This document shows positions 1-8,553 of a stretch of DNA of 64,000 nt, piece by piece. The notes under the pieces were generated by a model. It ran no database searches. It worked only from the letters and a program-made list of their open reading frames with translations, and was not told where the DNA came from. This DNA comes from Williamsia soli. Its GTDB lineage: Bacteria; Actinomycetota; Actinomycetes; Mycobacteriales; Mycobacteriaceae. Positions within the stretch are counted from its first letter, which is position 1. Each line of letters starts with the position of its first letter. The position numbers and the translations under genes are program-made. Location of the stretch: assembly GCF_017377795.1 (NCBI RefSeq), contig NZ_JAFRDR010000010.1, positions 62,001 to 126,000 on the forward strand. The letters are read 5' to 3'.

Positions 1-317
1 CGGACAGGTCCGGTGACCGTCGAATCGGTGAGGGCTGACGGTTCGGTGATCGCGCCGGCGGGGATCACGGCGGGATCGACCTGGCGGGTGGTGACGTCGG
101 CGGAGGTCAATCGGCTACCGGGCGTCAGATCGTGGTTGGCGATGACCACCGTCGACAGGTCGTTCTGCTCACCGCCTGACGCGGCCGCCACCACCGCGAC
201 CACCAGCAACACGCCCGCGCACACTCTGCGCAGCAGCAGTGACCTGGTCCACCCCGGACGAAGAGCCTGGCGGATGCGGTCGAAAAAGGTCGGGGTCAGC
301 GGGTTGCGGGCGGGCAT
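1..317 (-). CDS. SAF-domain membrane protein (3' part missing)
   Basis: Reading on the minus strand from an ATG at 317, the frame stays open to the window edge (105 residues seen). A basic N-terminus (MPARNPLTPTFFDRIRQALR) is followed by a hydrophobic segment at about residues 28-45 and then a segment (VVIANHDLTPGSRLTSADV) typical of the SAF fold found in CpaB/RcpC-type and antifreeze-like proteins. Gene order next to fmdB matches the Rv0990c position in mycobacteria. A role in surface or pilus-like assembly is only a family guess. The C-terminus lies outside the window. Confidence 0.7.
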   Translation of the reverse strand, partial: MPARNPLTPTFFDRIRQALRPGWTRSLLLRRVCAGVLLVVAVVAAASGGEQNDLSTVVIANHDLTPGSRLTSADVTTRQVDPAVIPAGAITEPSALTDSTVTGPV

Positions 318-365
318 GCGGAGAACGCTAAGAGCAGTGAGTGCCCGACCACCGGCTCAGAGCAC

Positions 366-395
366 AAAAACCGGGCGCCTGGGGATGGCGCCCGG
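366..395 (-). terminator. Rho-independent terminator of fmdB
   Basis: Perfect 9-bp arms CCGGGCGCC (371-379) and GGCGCCCGG (387-395) with a 7-nt loop. Read on the minus strand the hairpin is followed by five T (plus-strand AAAAA at 366-370). It lies just after the fmdB stop and before the SAF-domain gene, so it probably separates the two transcripts. Confidence 0.85.
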
Positions 396-410
396 AACTG
401 TGGAGAACTT

Positions 411-773
411 TCAGGAAGCTGCTTTGGCAGTCGAACTACTGCTTGACGACGAGCTACTGCTCGAGTCACTCGACTTCGAGGTGCTCGCGGCCTTGTCTTT
501 GCTACCCGAGTCCTTGCTGCCGGAATCTTTGCTGCCCGAATCGGACTTCGACGACGAATCGCTGGAGCTGCTGCCGGCTTCGCTGCTCGAGGAGGCCGAG
601 CGGCTGTCGTTGCGATAGAAGCCGCTGCCCTTGAAGACAATGCCGACGCTGTTGAAGAGTTTGCGCAGCTTACCGGCGCACTGCGGGCATTCCGTCAGCG
701 AATCATCAGTGAACGACTGCACGATGTCGAAGCGGTTGTCGCACTGTGTGCAGGCATACGAATAAGTTGGCAC
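411..773 (-). CDS. FmdB-family zinc-ribbon protein
   Basis: 120 residues. The N-terminus MPTYSYACTQCDNRFDIVQS carries a CxxC, and a second CxxC (ECPQCAG) follows near residue 34, giving the four-cysteine zinc ribbon of the FmdB/regulatory FmdB-Zn-ribbon family. The last ~65 residues are a Ser/Lys/Asp low-complexity tail with tandem DSGSK units. The start is a GTG at 773 preceded by CGGAGG. Homologues (Rv0991c in M. tuberculosis) have been linked to protein-folding stress; that role is family knowledge, not visible here. Gene order with the folate ligase and galU is the conserved mycobacterial one. Confidence 0.85.
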   Translation of the reverse strand: MPTYSYACTQCDNRFDIVQSFTDDSLTECPQCAGKLRKLFNSVGIVFKGSGFYRNDSRSASSSSEAGSSSSDSSSKSDSGSKDSGSKDSGSKDKAASTSKSSDSSSSSSSSSSSTAKAAS

Positions 774-853
774 CGAGGACCTCCGGGGGTGTTAGCCGAG
801 AACGTTGTGGATTCTACCGTCGAACTGGCACTCTACGTAAACGAGTGCCAGGG

Positions 854-1501
854 TCACGTTGTTCCCAGCCGGGTGAAGCCCAGTTTCGGGGTCAGCGCCC
901 ACCCCATCGGGACATCGAATGGCCCCGCCGGCAGCTGGTCGACCAGCTCCTCGTCGTAGACGACCGCAACCAGCCGTTCCCGCGGAACGGCGGCGATGCT
1001 GCGGTCGTAATATCCGGCACCGCGCCCGAGTCGGACTCCGTGGCGGTCGACGGCGAGCGCCGGCACCAGGACGAGGTCACTGCGCTCGACAGCCGACGAT
1101 GGCTGAGTCGTTCCGGCGGGTTCGAGAAGGCCGAACCGACCGGTGCGTAGCGATGCGGGCCCGGAGTACCGAGCCCACCGCAGTGGCGCAGGCGGACCGG
1201 GGTCGACGACCGGCAGCAGCACCTCCCGTCCGGCATCGTTCAATACGTCGAGGACCGCGATCGAACCTGGCTCCGTGCCCACCGGGACATATGCGGCGAT
1301 GACCGAGCCCGGCGACGCGCTAAAGTGATCGTGAAGATCAGTATTGGCGAGCGAGATCACAAGCTGTTCGTCGGCATCGGCCTTCACCTGGGGAGACAGG
1401 ACGTCTCTTCGGGCACGAAAACGTTGGCGCAACGTGTTCTTCGCGGTATCGATGGGTACATCTTCCTCGTAAGGGGCGTTGTGCCGATAGGTTATCCACA
1501 C
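854..1501 (-). CDS. 5-formyltetrahydrofolate cyclo-ligase
   Basis: About 215 residues. It converts 5-formyl-THF to 5,10-methenyl-THF with ATP in one-carbon metabolism (cytosolic). Family signs are the basic N-terminus (LRQRFRARRDVL), the VPVGTEPG segment, and the C-terminal RLGRGAGYYDR motif that is diagnostic of the family. The only upstream start that fits is a GTG at 1501, which leaves about 15 residues more than usual before the conserved helix and has no clear Shine-Dalgarno, so the true start could be a few codons further in. It is divergent from galU, with only 29 bp between starts, matching Rv0992c/Rv0993. Confidence 0.9.
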   Translation of the reverse strand: MWITYRHNAPYEEDVPIDTAKNTLRQRFRARRDVLSPQVKADADEQLVISLANTDLHDHFSASPGSVIAAYVPVGTEPGSIAVLDVLNDAGREVLLPVVDPGPPAPLRWARYSGPASLRTGRFGLLEPAGTTQPSSAVERSDLVLVPALAVDRHGVRLGRGAGYYDRSIAAVPRERLVAVVYDEELVDQLPAGPFDVPMGWALTPKLGFTRLGTT

Positions 1502-1530
1502 ACGTCAAAATGCAACTGAGGGTGGGATAG

Positions 1531-2478
1531 ATGACTGAAGCGCAGATCAGCCCGGCTGTTGAGGTCGAGTACGAATCGGTTCCGGGCACGCCTCCCATCC
1601 CGCGCACAGCGATCGTTCCCGCTGCCGGTTTGGGTACGCGATTTCTGCCGGCCACCAAGACGGTTCCGAAAGAATTGCTACCGGTCGTCGATACCCCCGG
1701 TATCGAGCTCGTGGCCGAGGAGGCCAAGTCCGCAGGCGCCGAACGGCTGTTGATCATCACCTCGCCGGGCAAGGACGGTGTGGTTGCCCACTTCGTCGAG
1801 GACCTGGTGCTCGAGCACACACTGGAGTCGCGTGGCAAGGACACCATGCTGGCGAAGGTTCGCAACGCGCCGTCGTTGCTCGAGGTTGCCTCGGTCATCC
1901 AGGAGAAGCCCCTGGGACTGGGTCACGCGGTGGGTTGCGTGGAAGCAAAACTCGACGACGACGAAGATGCCGTCGCCGTTCTGCTGCCCGACGACCTGGT
2001 GATGCCGTCGGGAGTGCTCGAGGTGATGGCCCGAACCCGTGCGAAGCGCGGTGGCACCGTCCTGTGCGCCATCGAGGTCCCGAAAGACAAGATCAGTGCT
2101 TACGGCGTGTTCGATGTCGAGGAGCTCCCCGACGCCAACAACCCGAATGTCATGAAGCTCAAAGGCATGGTCGAGAAGCCGAAGGCCGAAGATGCGCCGT
2201 CGAACTACGCCGCCGCCGGTCGCTACATTCTCGATCGAGCCATCTTCGATGCGCTGCGCCGGATCAAACCCGGTGCCGGTGGCGAACTACAGCTGACCGA
2301 TGCGATCGCCCTGTTGATCGAGGAGGGCCATCCGGTGCACGTGGTGGTCCATCACGGAACCCGACATGACCTCGGTAACCCCGGCGGATACCTCAAGGCA
2401 TCGGTCGACATCGCGCTGGACCGTGAGGACTACGGACCTGAACTGCGCGAGTGGCTCGTCGGGCGCCTGGGTCTGTAG
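1531..2478 (+). CDS. galU: UTP-glucose-1-phosphate uridylyltransferase
   Basis: 315 residues, normal length. It makes UDP-glucose from UTP and glucose-1-phosphate for cell-wall polysaccharide, trehalose and glycolipid synthesis. The nucleotidyltransferase signature AAGLGTRFLPATKTVPKELL starts near residue 31. The conserved DDLV, VEKP and GNPGGYL segments follow. ATG at 1531 is preceded by GAGGGTGGG. It is divergent from the folate ligase and upstream of glp and rimJ on the same strand, as in mycobacteria. Confidence 0.95.
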   Translation: MTEAQISPAVEVEYESVPGTPPIPRTAIVPAAGLGTRFLPATKTVPKELLPVVDTPGIELVAEEAKSAGAERLLIITSPGKDGVVAHFVEDLVLEHTLESRGKDTMLAKVRNAPSLLEVASVIQEKPLGLGHAVGCVEAKLDDDEDAVAVLLPDDLVMPSGVLEVMARTRAKRGGTVLCAIEVPKDKISAYGVFDVEELPDANNPNVMKLKGMVEKPKAEDAPSNYAAAGRYILDRAIFDALRRIKPGAGGELQLTDAIALLIEEGHPVHVVVHHGTRHDLGNPGGYLKASVDIALDREDYGPELREWLVGRLGL

Positions 2479-2660
2479 CGCGCGCTCAGTGGTGAGCCGG
2501 GGTGCCTGTGTCGGCGTGTGAGGACCCCAATGCCGCGAACTGCCGACGAGGTGCCACCGATGCGCTCGACAAAACCGCTAACGTCAGTCATCGAGGAAGC
2601 GCGGGTCGCTGCAGGATGTGCTCCTGCGGCCCGGGCAATGGTGATTGAAGGAGGCGATCA

Positions 2661-3926
2661 GTGCGTTCGGTGGAAGATCAGCTGAGCCGGGTGACCGCCG
2701 CAGCGGTGGCGCCCCGGCCGGTACGGGTTGCGATCTCCGAATCGCAGGGTTTGCTGTGCGCTGAAGACGTGACGGCCGAGCGGCCGCTGCCCGGATTCGA
2801 TCAATCGGCGATAGACGGATACGCGGTCCGCAGCGTGGACGTCGCAGAGGCGGGCACGATCGCCGACGAGGAGTCCGAGTCGCCCGGCGACCAGGTGATC
2901 GTGGTGCTTCCGGTGGTCGGCGAGTTGAAGGCAGGGTCGCGGACCCCGACCCGACTCCAGCCGCGCCAGGCGGTACGAGTGGAAACCGGCGCGCCTCTAC
3001 CGACGTTGGCCGATGCAGTGGTGCCCAAACGGTGGACCGACGGCGGCCTGCCGAAGGTCCGGGTGGGACATGCGGTGCACAGTGGGCAATACGTCCGCCA
3101 CGTCGGCGATGACGTCCAGCCCGGCGACGTGGCTGTACGCACCGGGACCATCATCGGGCCCGCCCAGGTGGGCTTGCTCGCCGCGGTCGGCAGAGAGCGG
3201 GTGCTGGTGCATCCGCGACCACGGTTGTCGGTCATCTCCATCGGCGGGGAGCTCGTCGACATCGACAGAACCGCCGGCGGCGGACAGGTCTACGACGTCA
3301 ACAGCTACGCCCTGGCCGCTGCCGCACGCGACGCCGGCGCCGACGTCAACAGGGTCGGAATCGCCGACAGCGAACCCACCCAGCTACGCGAACTCGTTGA
3401 GGGCCAACTGATCCGGTCGGAGATCGTGGTCATCACCGGTCCGGTCGGCGGCGCGGCATCGGAGACGATTCGGGAAGCGCTCGCCGAATTGGGAGATCTC
3501 GAGATCACCCGCATCGCGATGTACCCCGCGTCGGTGCAAGGTTTCGGACAGTTGGGCCGCGACGAGGTACCGACGTTTCTACTCCCCGCCAACCCGGTCA
3601 GCGCCCTGGTGGCATTCGAGGTGATGGTGCGACCTCTGATCCGCATCGCGATGGGCAAGCGGCAGCCGATGCGCCGGATCGTGCGCGCCCGCACGGTCGG
3701 ACCGATCACGTCGGTCGAAGGCCGGCGCGGATACCTGCGTGGTCAGCTGATGCGCGACGAGCAGACCGGCGAGTACCTGGCCCAGGTGATCGGGGCTGCC
3801 GACGGCGGCTCCCACCTGCTGGCCGGTCTGGCCGAGGCGAACTGTCTGGTGATCATCGAGCCCGAAGATGTCGAGCTGCGGGCCGGCGATGAGGTCGACG
3901 TGGCATTCCTGGCGCAACGGGGGTGA
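2661..3926 (+). CDS. glp: Gephyrin/MoeA-like protein Glp (predicted cell-division factor)
   Basis: 421 residues with MoeA fold landmarks: FDQSAIDGYAVR near residue 52, GAPLPTLADAVVP, and LPANPVSALVAFE near residue 315. However, the usual MoeA SxGD molybdopterin motif reads GPVGGAASET and the PGKP loop reads YPASVQGFG. Both catalytic motifs are therefore degenerate. In Corynebacterium the paralogue at this locus (Glp) is not a molybdenum-cofactor enzyme but binds FtsZ and the membrane receptor GlpR. The presence of a GlpR-like gene at 7150 supports that reading. GTG start at 2661 with GGAGG 6 nt upstream. rimJ follows after 9 bp. A residual MoeA activity cannot be excluded from sequence. Confidence 0.8.
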   Translation: MRSVEDQLSRVTAAAVAPRPVRVAISESQGLLCAEDVTAERPLPGFDQSAIDGYAVRSVDVAEAGTIADEESESPGDQVIVVLPVVGELKAGSRTPTRLQPRQAVRVETGAPLPTLADAVVPKRWTDGGLPKVRVGHAVHSGQYVRHVGDDVQPGDVAVRTGTIIGPAQVGLLAAVGRERVLVHPRPRLSVISIGGELVDIDRTAGGGQVYDVNSYALAAAARDAGADVNRVGIADSEPTQLRELVEGQLIRSEIVVITGPVGGAASETIREALAELGDLEITRIAMYPASVQGFGQLGRDEVPTFLLPANPVSALVAFEVMVRPLIRIAMGKRQPMRRIVRARTVGPITSVEGRRGYLRGQLMRDEQTGEYLAQVIGAADGGSHLLAGLAEANCLVIIEPEDVELRAGDEVDVAFLAQRG

Positions 3927-3935
3927 TACTGCACT

Positions 3936-4589
3936 GTGCGTGCCTGGAGCAGGGGTGATGCGGGTCGGCGTGGCTGGCCCGCGAAACTGGGACCGATCAC
4001 GGTCGCCGGCGGAACACTCACCGTCCGGCCGGTACGGCTGCGCGATGCGCGCGCGTGGAGCCGGCTGCGAATAGAGAATCAGAACAACCTGCTTCCGTGG
4101 GAACCCACCGGCGTCGGGATGTGGTCGGCGCGGCACAATCCGGCAGCCTGGCCGGGACTGCATTCAGTACTGCGCGCCGAGGCCAAAGCGGGCAACATGC
4201 TGCCGATGGTCATCGAGCTCGACGGCGAATACTGCGGACAGCTCACCGTCGGAAACATTCAGCGGGGCGCGCTGCGTAACGCCTGGATCGGGTACTGGGT
4301 GGACGGCGCGGTCACCGGACGCGGCGTCGCAACGGGTGCACTGGCGCTCGGCGTCGACCACTGTTTCGGCACCGTCGGCCTGCACCGGCTCGAAGCGACC
4401 GTGCAACCCGACAACGGCGCGTCGTTGTCTGTACTCCACAAAGTCGGATTCCGCGACGAGGGATTACTCAAGCGCTACATGGACGTCAACGGTGCCTGGC
4501 GCGACCACATTCTGCTGGCGCTGACCGTCGAAGAGATGACCGGCACCGCGGTCGACACCTTGGTGCGGGCCGGGCGCGCGTCGTATTAG
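3936..4589 (+). CDS. rimJ: GNAT N-acetyltransferase, RimJ type
   Basis: 217 residues. GNAT fold of the RimJ/RimL subgroup: TLTVRPVRLRDARAWSRLR near residue 28, the acetyl-CoA loop segment (WVDGAVTGRGVATGAL) near residue 125, and GLHRLEATVQPDN followed by LHKVGFRDEG. It is predicted to acetylate N-termini of ribosomal or other proteins using acetyl-CoA. GTG start at 3936, 9 bp after the glp stop, so co-transcribed with glp. The mycobacterial counterpart is Rv0995. Confidence 0.88.
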   Translation: MRAWSRGDAGRRGWPAKLGPITVAGGTLTVRPVRLRDARAWSRLRIENQNNLLPWEPTGVGMWSARHNPAAWPGLHSVLRAEAKAGNMLPMVIELDGEYCGQLTVGNIQRGALRNAWIGYWVDGAVTGRGVATGALALGVDHCFGTVGLHRLEATVQPDNGASLSVLHKVGFRDEGLLKRYMDVNGAWRDHILLALTVEEMTGTAVDTLVRAGRASY

Positions 4590-4657
4590 TGCTGGCGGTA
4601 GAGGCTTCACTCGGCGCTGCTGCCGCTGAATCCCCGCTGAAGTCGGAGGAACTGCGG

Positions 4658-5230
4658 TCACTTTCGGCTGTACGTCGACACGACGTTCCCACCGCTGAAG
4701 GTCTTGACGTCGGCGAGGTCGAACTGGGTCGGGCTGAAACCGCTGACAAACGCCGGCCGACCTGCGCCTGCCACCACCGGGTAGGTCTTGATCACCAGCT
4801 CATCGATCAGCGGTAGCAGTTGTCCGGCCAGCGCGCCGCCACCGGCGAGATAGATGTCGAGGCCCGAGTTCTCGGCCTTCAGCTGCTCGACCGCGACGTC
4901 GGGTTCATCGCGAATGACGGTGATCGCCGGGTCGTCCGACCTGTGTTCGCGGGACACCACATACTGGGTGAGGTGCGGATACGGGCTGGTGATGCCTTCC
5001 GACAACGCGGGATCGTAGGTGCGACGGCCCATCACGATGGTGTCGAACTTGGTGAGTGGCGCATCCGCGACACCGAATTGGGTTCGCACATGTCCCGGCA
5101 ACGCGTCGCCGTACTCCGACCCCATCCATTGCAGGTAATCATCGGACATGGGGAAGAAGTCGACTTCGTCGTTGGGGCCCGCGATGAACCCGTCGATCGA
5201 GATCCCGATGTAGTAGACGAGCTTTCGCAT
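4658..5230 (-). CDS. Dihydrofolate reductase-fold protein (RibD C-terminal family)
   Basis: 190 residues. Begins MRKLVYYIGISIDGFIAGPN, typical of the DHFR-fold RibD_C family. TIVMGRRTYDPAL near residue 66 and DIYLAGGGALAGQLLPLIDEL near residue 127 are the NADPH-binding segments. Substrate unknown; not a canonical FolA. It is the last gene of a minus-strand unit (regulator 6383-6940, hydrolase 5274-6344, this gene) with gaps of 38 and 43 bp. The unit sits between rimJ and glpR, where mycobacteria have no such genes, so it looks like a lineage-specific insertion. Confidence 0.85.
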   Translation of the reverse strand: MRKLVYYIGISIDGFIAGPNDEVDFFPMSDDYLQWMGSEYGDALPGHVRTQFGVADAPLTKFDTIVMGRRTYDPALSEGITSPYPHLTQYVVSREHRSDDPAITVIRDEPDVAVEQLKAENSGLDIYLAGGGALAGQLLPLIDELVIKTYPVVAGAGRPAFVSGFSPTQFDLADVKTFSGGNVVSTYSRK

Positions 5231-5273
5231 GTGTCACCCTTCCCCGCGGCCCGCTGCCGCAACTCCTCGATGG

Positions 5274-6344
5274 TTAGTGGTCGGCTACTGCTTGTGCAAG
5301 CAGTTTTTCGCCCAGCGGCACCACAGAATCACCGGTTGCGGTCAAAAGTATTGTGGCAACGCCATTGTGACGGTCGATGCCGATGTAGGACGCGAATCCG
5401 CTGGTCTGGCCGTCGTGCCAGGTGATCTCTCGGCCGTCATCGGTGGTCGTGGTGATCCAGGCCCAGCCGATGCGGGAGGTCCCGAGGTCGGCGCGGGGGA
5501 CGAGGGCATTCATCCCCGGCGCGGTCCCGGCCAAGATCTTGCTCGCGTACGTGGCCATGTCAGTGATGTCGGCGCGCACTCCGGACGCCGGAGCCATCGA
5601 TTCACCGATCCATGGTTCGACGGTGCGGCCGGTGGTGTCCTTGCCTCGCAGGTCTTTCGCTGTCAATTGGGTGGGATCGACCAGGACGTCCGCAGTCTGC
5701 AGTCCAAGCGGGGCCAGGATGCGTTCGCGGGCCAGGTCGTCGAACCCGGTGTGTGCGGCCCTGGCCAGAGCCGCTCCCAGTACCTCGTATCCGACATTGG
5801 AGTACGTCCCTGGAGGGGAGTCGAGCGGGTAGTCGCGCACCTGAGCCAACCGGTTCGCGGTGCTCTCGCGGTACGGGAACGAGCCGGTCAGCTGGGCCAC
5901 CTGGTTTCTGACGTATTGATCGGCGGTGGGAGGTTGCACGGGAAGTCCTGAGCGGTGTGTCGCCAAGTCGGACAGCGTGATCCGTTCCGCGGGGGAGCCC
6001 CGGAGCACCGGCAGCAGACTGCCCGCGGTGGTATCGGGCTGCACCTCACCCTGAGAAATGGCTTCTGCGAACAGCATTCCGGTGATGGTCTTGCTGATCG
6101 ATCCGACCTCGAACCGGTCGTCCAGTTCGGCGCCCACTGTCGCCACGCGCACGGTGTCGCCATCGACGACTGCGGCGGCTACGACCGGATGTTCTGGACC
6201 GGCAAGCTCAGTGACCTCCTGGGCGAGCGCGGTGTCGCCGTTCACGTGCGGTGAGGTGGGAGCCGCGATCGCAGGATGTTCACCGATGGCGAGCGCGCAT
6301 GTGGTGGCGAGCGCGAGGGTGATCAGTCGAATGGACGGATGCAT
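5274..6344 (-). CDS. Class C beta-lactamase-family serine hydrolase, secreted
   Basis: 356 residues from ATG at 6344, chosen because AAGGGA lies 8 nt upstream and a Sec signal peptide follows (MHPSIRLITLALATTCALA, cleavage near IAAP). The nucleophile motif is SISK (SxxK) near residue 83, followed by YSN and, near the C-terminus, HDGQTSG (the KTG/HxG equivalent). This is the AmpC/esterase/DD-peptidase superfamily. Whether it hydrolyses beta-lactams, peptidoglycan peptides or esters cannot be told. Encoded between an HTH regulator and a DHFR-like protein in one unit. Confidence 0.88.
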   Translation of the reverse strand: MHPSIRLITLALATTCALAIGEHPAIAAPTSPHVNGDTALAQEVTELAGPEHPVVAAAVVDGDTVRVATVGAELDDRFEVGSISKTITGMLFAEAISQGEVQPDTTAGSLLPVLRGSPAERITLSDLATHRSGLPVQPPTADQYVRNQVAQLTGSFPYRESTANRLAQVRDYPLDSPPGTYSNVGYEVLGAALARAAHTGFDDLARERILAPLGLQTADVLVDPTQLTAKDLRGKDTTGRTVEPWIGESMAPASGVRADITDMATYASKILAGTAPGMNALVPRADLGTSRIGWAWITTTTDDGREITWHDGQTSGFASYIGIDRHNGVATILLTATGDSVVPLGEKLLAQAVADH

Positions 6345-6382
6345 GGTTCTGATTCCCTTCGGGTTGGGGACTTCGTGCGATG

Positions 6383-6940
6383 TCAGAGCGCGGCGGCGAG
6401 GGCGAGCATCGCCGGGACCACGCGGTCGGGGGGAACCTGTACGGCCCCACGGCCTGCGGGCCGTAACCAGCCGGCAGCAGTGAGGATGCGTACATGGTGA
6501 TAGACCTGCCCGGTGGTGCCCATGGATTCGAGGGTCGAGAGATCCGCAACGCTGGTCGTTCCGCCCAGCACTGCCAGCAGCAGCTGCAGCCGGATGGGCG
6601 AGCCGAGTGCGGCGAGACGGTCGGCGACGGTCGCGGCGTGATCGTCGTCCAGTTCCAGGATCTCCTCGGCGGTGTGGCCGTACTGCCACTCCACAGGTCC
6701 TGAGGCGGTGGGTGCCAGACCTGCGTAGATCAGGCCGCCGGACGCGTCGCCGAGGCGTTCGCGCAATCCGTCGAGAACCCAGAAGCGGTTGGGCTGAGAG
6801 TCTTTTCGGTCGTTCGACTCGATCTTGCCGGTGCCTGTCGAGGGCGTTCTCTCCTCTAGGGCGGTCAGCCGGGCTTCCACTTCGCGCAGGCGTTCTGCCA
6901 GCTCCGCAGGGGGCGGATCGAGTGGTCGTTTGTCGGGCAT
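6383..6940 (-). CDS. ArsR-like winged-helix transcriptional regulator
   Basis: 185 residues. A coiled-coil-like N-terminus (LAERLREVEARLTALEER) precedes a middle segment and then an ArsR-like HTH (RLAALGSPIRLQLLLAVLGG, with TTGQVYHHVRILTAAGWL as recognition helix and wing). No metal-binding cysteine pair is visible, so a metal sensor is unlikely. First gene of the unit with the serine hydrolase and DHFR-like protein. A near-perfect palindrome directly abuts its ATG, arguing for autoregulation. The effector is unknown. Confidence 0.82.
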   Translation of the reverse strand: MPDKRPLDPPPAELAERLREVEARLTALEERTPSTGTGKIESNDRKDSQPNRFWVLDGLRERLGDASGGLIYAGLAPTASGPVEWQYGHTAEEILELDDDHAATVADRLAALGSPIRLQLLLAVLGGTTSVADLSTLESMGTTGQVYHHVRILTAAGWLRPAGRGAVQVPPDRVVPAMLALAAAL

Positions 6941-6941
6941 A

Positions 6942-6966
6942 GTTCGATAATTACGTAATTTCGAAC
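6942..6966. promoter_or_regulatory. Palindromic operator before the ArsR-like regulator
   Basis: The central AATTACGTAATT (6949-6960) is a perfect 12-bp palindrome. It is extended by GTTCGA (6942-6947) and TCGAAC (6961-6966), which are exact reverse complements, with one extra T on the left. It begins 2 nt upstream of the regulator start codon (ATG at 6938-6940, minus strand). Its AT-rich core stands out against the surrounding high-GC sequence. Most likely the regulator's own binding site. Confidence 0.75.
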
Positions 6967-7149
6967 ATGTTGCAAGGGTTTTCCATGATCGACCCCTGAA
7001 AGCTTGCTGATATTTGCCTCCCCGTCGGCGCGTCTCCGCTGGTTGGACCAGCGCTGGCCATAGCCTGGGTTCACCGTCTGTTACGCGTGTGACGAACGGC
7101 TACTCGGCTGACCGGTCGAGCTGAGATTGCCGACAGAAAGGAGCTGCCC

Positions 7150-8295
7150 ATGCCGAACTCGTTGCTGTGGGTGTGTCTGGTGGCGATCTGGCTCTTTGTC
7201 TTGGTGCCGATGGTTGTGAAATCGCGCCCGACCGTGCGCAAGACGTCTGACACCGCTTTGTCGACTCGCGTGCTGCACCGCGGCGGGCGGACGATGGCGA
7301 GGACCAAACGTCGGATCGCGTCCGGTCGTCATCCGCATGACGCCGACTGGGAACCGCCGGTACGCGAGTATCGCAAAGCTGCGACCGCGACGGCCGTTAA
7401 GGACGTCGACGAAACCGAAGATCTCGACGAGAGCGACTCTGAGAACATCGTCGAGAAGGCTCCCCGCGAGAAGGCTTCTCAAACCGAGTCGGCGCCGGTG
7501 CTCAAAAAAGTCGCAGTCGAGGCGGAGTCGCAGGACGACGAGGACAGCGGCGATGTCGAGTCAGTGGAAGCAGTCGAAACAGAAGCAGTCGACGCAGAAG
7601 CGGCCGAGGCCGAAGGCGTCGAGTCTGATGTAGTCGAGGGCGAGTCGGACGGTGATGACGCGGTTGCCGAGGTCGAAGAGGACCAAGACGTCATTGACGA
7701 TGACGCTGTCGACGAAGTAGACGACGAGCACGACGCTGATGCCGAGTACGACGATGACTACGACGACGAAGCGGAATACGACGACGACCTCGACGATGAA
7801 GACACTGACGAGCCGGTAGCCGAAACCGAGTCCGAACGTCGCGCCCGGCGCGGTGGATTCGACCCCGAGGCTGACCGTGAGCGCAGCGACAAGCGGTACC
7901 GCTTCCGTCAGCGCGTGATGGCAGTGTTCGCCCTGCTGCTGGTGGCAGCGCTCGGTGCTGGTGTGCTCCTGGGAACGGCCGGCTGGGTCCTCGCAGGCCT
8001 GGTCGGGGTTGCCTTGCTCGGTTACATGACCTTCCTGCGGCGCGCGGTCCGGAACGAGCAGCGGATCCGGCAGCAGCGCATGCGGCGACTGGCCCGTGCA
8101 AAGCGGCTGGAAGAAGAGCGTCGCGAACACCCCGAAGAGGACCCGCGTGCGGAGATCCCTCGCAGGCTGCGTCGCCCCGGCGCGATCGTGCTGGAGATCG
8201 ACGACGAGGACCCCGTCTTCGACCATTTGCCCAGGTACGAGCGGGTTGAACGCGTCGAGCGGGAGCCCTCGTACCGTCGGGTGGTGGGGCAGTAG
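7150..8295 (+). CDS. glpR: GlpR/SepX-type division membrane protein
   Basis: 381 residues. Residues 4-23 (SLLWVCLVAIWLFVLVPMVV) form an N-terminal membrane helix, followed by a basic stretch. A very acidic low-complexity region (about residues 85-230, rich in D, E and V) comes next, then two adjacent membrane helices near 258-300 and a long basic helix (RNEQRIRQQRMRRLARAKR). This layout and the gene position fit Rv0996 and the GlpR/SepX family that recruits Glp to the divisome. ATG with AAGGAG upstream. Here the gene is separated from glp-rimJ by about 2.5 kb of inserted genes. Low-complexity acid tract is longer than I would expect, but I cannot compare lengths directly. Confidence 0.8.
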   Translation: MPNSLLWVCLVAIWLFVLVPMVVKSRPTVRKTSDTALSTRVLHRGGRTMARTKRRIASGRHPHDADWEPPVREYRKAATATAVKDVDETEDLDESDSENIVEKAPREKASQTESAPVLKKVAVEAESQDDEDSGDVESVEAVETEAVDAEAAEAEGVESDVVEGESDGDDAVAEVEEDQDVIDDDAVDEVDDEHDADAEYDDDYDDEAEYDDDLDDEDTDEPVAETESERRARRGGFDPEADRERSDKRYRFRQRVMAVFALLLVAALGAGVLLGTAGWVLAGLVGVALLGYMTFLRRAVRNEQRIRQQRMRRLARAKRLEEERREHPEEDPRAEIPRRLRRPGAIVLEIDDEDPVFDHLPRYERVERVEREPSYRRVVGQ

Positions 8296-8341
8296 CCCCG
8301 GGCTGTTAATCTGTTCGAGTTGCTTCTCACGGAGCAACGAA

Positions 8342-8414
8342 GGGGCTATAGCGCAGTTGGTAGCGCGTCTCGTTCGCATCGAGAAGGTCAGGGGTTCGAT
8401 TCCCCTTAGCTCCA
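8342..8414 (+). tRNA. tRNA-Ala (anticodon CGC)
   Basis: 73-nt cloverleaf: acceptor GGGGCTA pairs with TAGCTCC, the D-arm carries GCGC..GCGC with AGTTGGTA, the anticodon stem TCTCG/CGAGA encloses the loop TTCGCAT (anticodon CGC), and the T-arm is CAGGG GTTCGAT TCCCTT-like. Discriminator A, no encoded CCA. It follows glpR directly, as in related genomes. Confidence 0.95.
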
Positions 8415-8553
8415 CTCAAGACTCACTTGTCGCCGACTCTGCCCGACCGCGAGATAGCGATGTGCAGCAGCTTCTGATCAAACCTGAGGTCGTCAGATCG
8501 CGGCCGATTCGCCGAGACACGCGTGTGGTCGTTCTTTGATCATCCGGAACCAG

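Noticed and set aside
2661-3926. Catalytic MoeA for molybdenum-cofactor synthesis
   Set aside because: Key MoeA motifs are degenerate and the locus matches the Glp division gene; kept as an alternative only.
8342-8414. tRNA-Ala as an integration site
   Set aside because: No integrase, no direct repeat of the tRNA 3' end seen in the window.
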